From contig NCSJ02000638.1 of NCBI GenBank assembly GCA_002812745.2, positions 1 through 11,882 of the forward strand: a DNA stretch of 11,882 nucleotides, in the 5' to 3' direction. Of this stretch, positions 7,880 to 11,882 are shown one piece after another. The notes beneath the pieces were generated by a model that had not been told where the DNA came from, made no database searches, and worked only from the letters and a program-made list of their open reading frames with translations. Each line of letters opens with the position of its first letter. Within the stretch, counting starts at the first letter, position 1. The stretch comes from Scytalidium lignicola (Eukaryota > Ascomycota > Leotiomycetes). Position numbers and translations under genes: made by a program.

Positions 7880-10800
7880 ATTATAATCTTATACTAGAAC
7901 TAAAATAGAAGATGCAAATGTATAATAAAAGTACTAGAGGACAATAATAAGTATAATGTGTTAACAGTCTAAGAACTATAAGTAAACAAACAAATTAAAG
8001 ATATATATTGTCTAAATAATAAGAATTACTAAAGAATATAAAGTGATAAGAAAGTAATTATATATATACACAAACATTATGAATTAATTGTATAATCATA
8101 TAAAGTANAAGANGACTAAGCAAAAGTANTGTTTATAACTNAAAACATAANANTTTACTTNATATACTNANNTNNATACANAACCTCAAATTANCATATA
8201 CTTATNNATNATCTTGTTNTAATAAAACTANAAAGTNATATAATANTAACANGTGATTTTAATNAACATTACTTAATATAAGATAAAGAAGAAAGAATAA
8301 GTAANAAAGTCAATGAANTATTAANANTAGTANAATNATAAANGCTTAAGCTTNTTANACCTTAAGNAGAACTTATATAAAGACAAGATAANANTAANGA
8401 CTNAACCATTNANTATNCTTNANATANAANANACCTNTAAATTCAGTANATAANAGTTAAAGANTAGACTAGCTCAGACTATACNTTATAACTTATCAAA
8501 ATTGAACTTAAAACAAGTAGACAACAAATGTATAGTAAAGAACTAGGCTATAATTAAAGATTAATAGACTACGAAAAAAGTTAAAGCAATAACAATTAAC
8601 TTATTACTCCTCTTAAGCTATATATTTACCAAGGAGCAACTAAACAAAGTAGTTAATACATTAACAAAACAATTGATTAATATTACAAATAAGANAATAC
8701 CTAAAANGAAGTCATCAGTTAGTTACTNAATATTATANTAGAATTATANANTTAAGAAAGNAATTAAGGTTNNTTAGAAAGNANAATGNTAATNANATNT
8801 AAATAAGTCTTTGTAAAATTANTANAACNTAGATNAAGNTCTTAAAGAANAAAAGGAAAGAATTGNCTAAGCTTAAACAAAAAGNTAATNATAAGNANTA
8901 ATAATAANNACAAAGNATACTTNTAAGCTATGAATACTTGAACAGTAAGCATGAANATNNAATTATANANTTNNTAACNTGTTAAAGATNTTAAAGTTAT
9001 ATAACAACAACTTAAAAAGACTATTAGTATATATATACAATGAAAAAGTAATAATACTCACAATTAAGTTTTTCCNTANAAGTANAAGTANATTATATCA
9101 GACTATAAGANANAAATNAAGCAAGANTAATTAAGATANACAAAGGNTATNANAAAGTAATTNTTATANAAGTACTTNANAANGCTANAGNATAAAAAGN
9201 ANTAAGGNTANACTGATTAACTAATANGTTTNTACAATTAAGCTTATAATNANNTATTATGATNAATTCTNNTAATCTTANTNAAAANAAGCTTTANACT
9301 AGAANANTTTNCTTGTANTTANTATANANTGAATATGATAATANTATAAAAACCAAGCAAGANAATGNAATAACTATAATANGCTAAAGGATAATAGTTA
9401 ATCACATTACTTAATTATATAACAAAAGTATTTAAANCTATAATAACTATTTATATTANAAAAGNANNAGANAANTAAGGATTNTTCTTAAAAGGANAAA
9501 TAAGAAATAAACATAANAGATTTANAAAATTAACAATAANAATAATAACAAACATTATTTATATAATATAAAGTTAAAGTATTATTATATTATTATTATA
9601 ACTTGATCTTAAAAGAGTATTTAACATAGTAGACTATAAGTAGTTATAATACATACTTTAGGAGAAAGGCTTCTTATAATAGTTAATAAATTAGATTAAT
9701 AATTACTTAACAGACAAGATTACTTGTTTATCCTTCAATAACAAAACAACTTAACTAATCTTAATAAAGGCAAGAATCTTATAAGGTTCTTTACTCTTAC
9801 TAATANTGTTTATNTTATATATCTTTACTTTATATNATGAATTAAGAAAGATAAAAGGTTTAANTNTAATNNACTTTNTANATNATATAAACCTTCTTAA
9901 TTNNNNANNTATTACAAAGAGTTATTNTAANANATTAAAAGCAAGNTGGAAAATATACAAAAGGTAAGTAATATACANANGTATACAATTTGAAGTAAGT
10001 AAAAGCAAATTAATATACTTTACATACACTTATATAATAAGGAAGAAGTTAATACACTTTAATAACAAAGAACTAAAGCTTAAAGAATCAACTTGTTTTT
10101 TAAGGATTTAACTTGATTAACAGCTTAACTTCAAAGCTTATATAAAGGTAATTAAGAAAAAGCTAATTATACAAACATTTGCATTAACAAGACTAGTAGT
10201 AAAAACATAAGGATACAACTTTATAAGAGTAAGACAGATTTATATAATAGTTATACAAAGTGCAATTATATATAGTATCATTATATATTATTAACTTATA
10301 AAATCCAATGACAATTTAAAGGGAATTAACTATTACTTACTTACAATATAATTATAATATCTTTATATAATAACAAGAGCTTATAAAGATACTCTAATTT
10401 AAAGCTTAAAGACAAAGACATTCTGCTTATTATTAGACTTATACTTAAACGAAAAAGTAATAACATTTAAGGATTATCTTAATTATACAAGCTTAAAGTA
10501 AGTAATTCGCTGAATAAGCAACAAGGTAATAGGATTCTTGAAGAAAAGAAAAAGACATAAGTAGTAGATGAAAAAGCAACTACTCAAAGAAAGTAGTAAA
10601 TACAAGACAACATAATTATAATAATAAAGAAGCTATTAAACAATATTAAAAGTAATCAATATAATTATAATAAGAAATTAGAAAGCAAGATAAACCTAGA
10701 ATTTCAAAGTTATTAAACTAATTAAGCTATGTAATTATATAGAAGTTGTAAACTTTCTTACTTTTAACAAAAAAGTATTATTCTTATATAATAAGCTAAA

Positions 10801-11104
10801 CAAAGTAATTAACTTATTAATTATATAAATTTATACTAGTAAAATTAAACTATAAGTATATTTGTTTAAATGTTATATACTCAATATAAATATATTGTTA
10901 TACAATTATAAACTCATAGAAGAAACAGCTTATTATTTAATCATTGACTATTTAAACTTAGAATGAACAAGAAAGAGCCTTAAAACAAAGGCTTATATAA
11001 CAAGAGACTTGAAAAAGATATTAGAAAGTTGTTAAGAATGTAAACAAATTACTAGTTAAGTATTAGTTACAAGAAGATTACAAAAGTATAAATTAATAAT
11101 ATAA
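7880..11104 (+). pseudogene. LINE ORF2 (endonuclease and reverse transcriptase)
   Basis: ORF2 would nick target DNA and reverse-transcribe the element RNA at the nick. Endonuclease (APE type), about 7880-8510: a VLTV-stop-EL-stop-VN run is a mutated VLAVQEPWVN motif with Glu at 7973-7975; then GDFN-type D-F-N at 8255; then the SDH motif, where S-D is kept at 8474-8479 and His has become Tyr. Reverse transcriptase: motif A DLKRVFN at 9605-9625, where the second Asp (AAC) is lost; motif B at 9770-9793, ARIL-stop-GSL for AGIPQGSP; and the catalytic F-x-D-D at 9875-9886, whose Asp codons read NAT NAT. Downstream come QFEVSKSKLIYFT (9986), KLKESTCFL, LDLYLNEKVITF, and a C-terminal region at about 10860-11100 in which a former Cys/His cluster has become Tyr and Asn around EETAYYLIIDY. 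The frame is the same at the endonuclease and from motif A to the end; a homopolymer near 8575 seems to shift it in between, with a shift back before 9605. The start and exact stop are approximate. Confidence 0.9.
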
Positions 11105-11386
11105 TTAAAGATTTAAGAGTAAAATAAGATAACAGTAAAGTAATAATATCTTAGAGAACTAAGCTATTAACTATTAACTTAATAATATAGTAAAACTCTC
11201 CTTAACTAAGCTAGTAAGCTAAGTACTGGACAAGAGGATAGTAAAGATAAGGCAAGGTAATTACACTTAAGCAGATAAAGAGTAGTATGGAGGTTTTTAC
11301 CCAGCTAAGGAGTTAACATGGTTTCCTGTATGATAGTATAATTATCCTGCATACCCTTAGAGTAGCCTCATAGCCTACAGTGTAAG
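11105..11386 (+). other. LINE 3' untranslated region
   Basis: Between the end of ORF2 and the AAT tail lies non-coding sequence that is clearly richer in C and G than ORF2, especially 11285-11380 (for example GGAGTTAACATGGTTTCCTG). The LINE reverse transcriptase would recognise this end of the RNA to start copying. Its relatively good preservation is visible; recognition by the enzyme is family knowledge. Confidence 0.6.
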
Positions 11387-11399
11387 AATAATAATAATA
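11387..11399 (+). repeat. AAT-repeat tail of the LINE
   Basis: Four AAT units plus one A close the element. Many LINEs, including fungal ones, end in a short tandem repeat in place of a poly(A) tail, and the sequence changes to plain AT-rich flank directly after it. Confidence 0.7.
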
Positions 11400-11882
11400 C
11401 AATTTTATATTAAGTTAAAGTATTAAAATTGTTTAAAAAAGATGTTTTTAAGATTATAAACTTATAAAGTATACTTAATAATATATGTATATTCAATGTT
11501 AAGTTTGTAAATGAAATTAAAACAAAGGAATTGAAAAAGTTTTCGAAAAGTTATACTTTATAATATAAGTTTACAAGAATAATAAAAAGAAACTTATTTT
11601 AACTTAATTATTTATTATTCAATATATTAACTAATATATTATTCTTTATATTATTATTATAAAGTACAAAGATATAAGCTTATACTTATAAGATATTTTA
11701 CAAGTGTATATACAGTTTATTACTTTATTAAATTAGGATTTTTACATATAACTATCTTTAAAGTTTATAAAATAACTTAATCTTTATAAAAGTTTAATTT
11801 TACAAAGTCTTTAAAGTTAAAAACTATTAGTTTTAAACTTATTACTCTTATTATATTAAAGTATTTGTTATAAAATTGTTAA
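11400..11882. other. AT-rich flank, no gene seen
   Basis: Almost pure A and T with many TTATA, TAATA and ATTATT runs. No frame of useful length and no recognisable element protein on either strand. It is the site into which the LINE inserted, itself probably old RIP-mutated repeat sequence. Confidence 0.6.

Larger units (their letters stand above)
6076..11399 (+). mobile_element. Near full-length RIP-mutated LINE, fungal Tad-like
   Basis: A non-LTR retrotransposon with the full order leader, ORF1, ORF2 (endonuclease then reverse transcriptase), 3' untranslated region and short AAT tail. No LTRs flank it. The right end is clear from the tail at 11387-11399. The left end is estimated from the point where base composition becomes richer in C and G, and from a possible decayed target duplication at 6057-6075; it may be off by a hundred bases. 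The leader (about 6076-6439) has no frame of its own. The leader and ORF1 start are the least mutated coding part of the element, while ORF2 is riddled with stops. It is non-functional. Assignment to a Tad1-type fungal LINE rests on ORF2 motifs and the C-terminal region and is from memory. Confidence 0.85.

Noticed and set aside
1..11882. Mitochondrial genome or AT-rich bacterial DNA
   Set aside because: The AT richness is explained by directional C-to-T and G-to-A change over recognisable eukaryotic retrotransposon genes. There are no tRNAs, respiratory genes or bacterial gene arrangement.

Overview
This window reads as nuclear DNA of a filamentous ascomycete (Pezizomycotina): a gene-poor, very AT-rich block made of decayed transposable elements that carry the mark of repeat-induced point mutation (RIP). 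TpA is everywhere. Reading frames of known element proteins can be followed for over a kilobase, broken mainly by TAA, TAG and TGA where Gln, Trp or Arg codons are expected, and Arg (CGT), His and Pro codons are turned into Cys, Tyr and Leu. I see no intact host gene, tRNA, rRNA or CRISPR array. The species cannot be named from the sequence.

Layout from left to right. Positions 1-540 hold nothing recognisable. Positions 541-1089 (minus strand) hold a broken small gene, about 182 codons, for a charged, probably coiled-coil protein. Positions 1179-1530 are a RIP-mutated LTR. Directly after it, 1531 to about 3700 is the 3' half of a Ty3/gypsy chromovirus pol gene: end of RNase H, zinc-binding and catalytic integrase, and a C-terminal chromodomain. 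Positions 4219-4577 are a second, far less mutated LTR of the same family as the first. It is a solo LTR with a perfect 5-bp target duplication (AGATA). About 4583-6075 is unassigned RIP-mutated sequence with a 126-bp-period direct repeat. About 6076-11399 is an almost full-length non-LTR retrotransposon (LINE) of the fungal Tad-like kind: 5' leader, ORF1 with a zinc-knuckle remnant, ORF2 with endonuclease, reverse transcriptase and a C-terminal Cys/His region, a 3' leader-like untranslated region, and an AAT-repeat tail. Positions 11400-11882 are plain AT-rich sequence.

How the parts relate: this is a nested graveyard. The chromovirus, LINE, small gene and first LTR were all RIP-mutated. The second LTR still has many C and G bases and intact ends, so it arrived later or escaped. 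The first LTR cuts the RNase H reading frame, its two flanks do not match, and no reverse-transcriptase half lies on its left, which suggests recombination between LTRs or another rearrangement. Ns are sparse and mostly beside A/T runs outside the LINE, but dense between about 7120 and 9960 inside it, probably a sign of ambiguous base calls in collapsed repeat copies.

I did not find a new biological system. The points most worth a second look are the small coiled-coil gene, the LTR with unmatched flanks, the GGWCC cluster in the LTRs, and the pattern of Ns.
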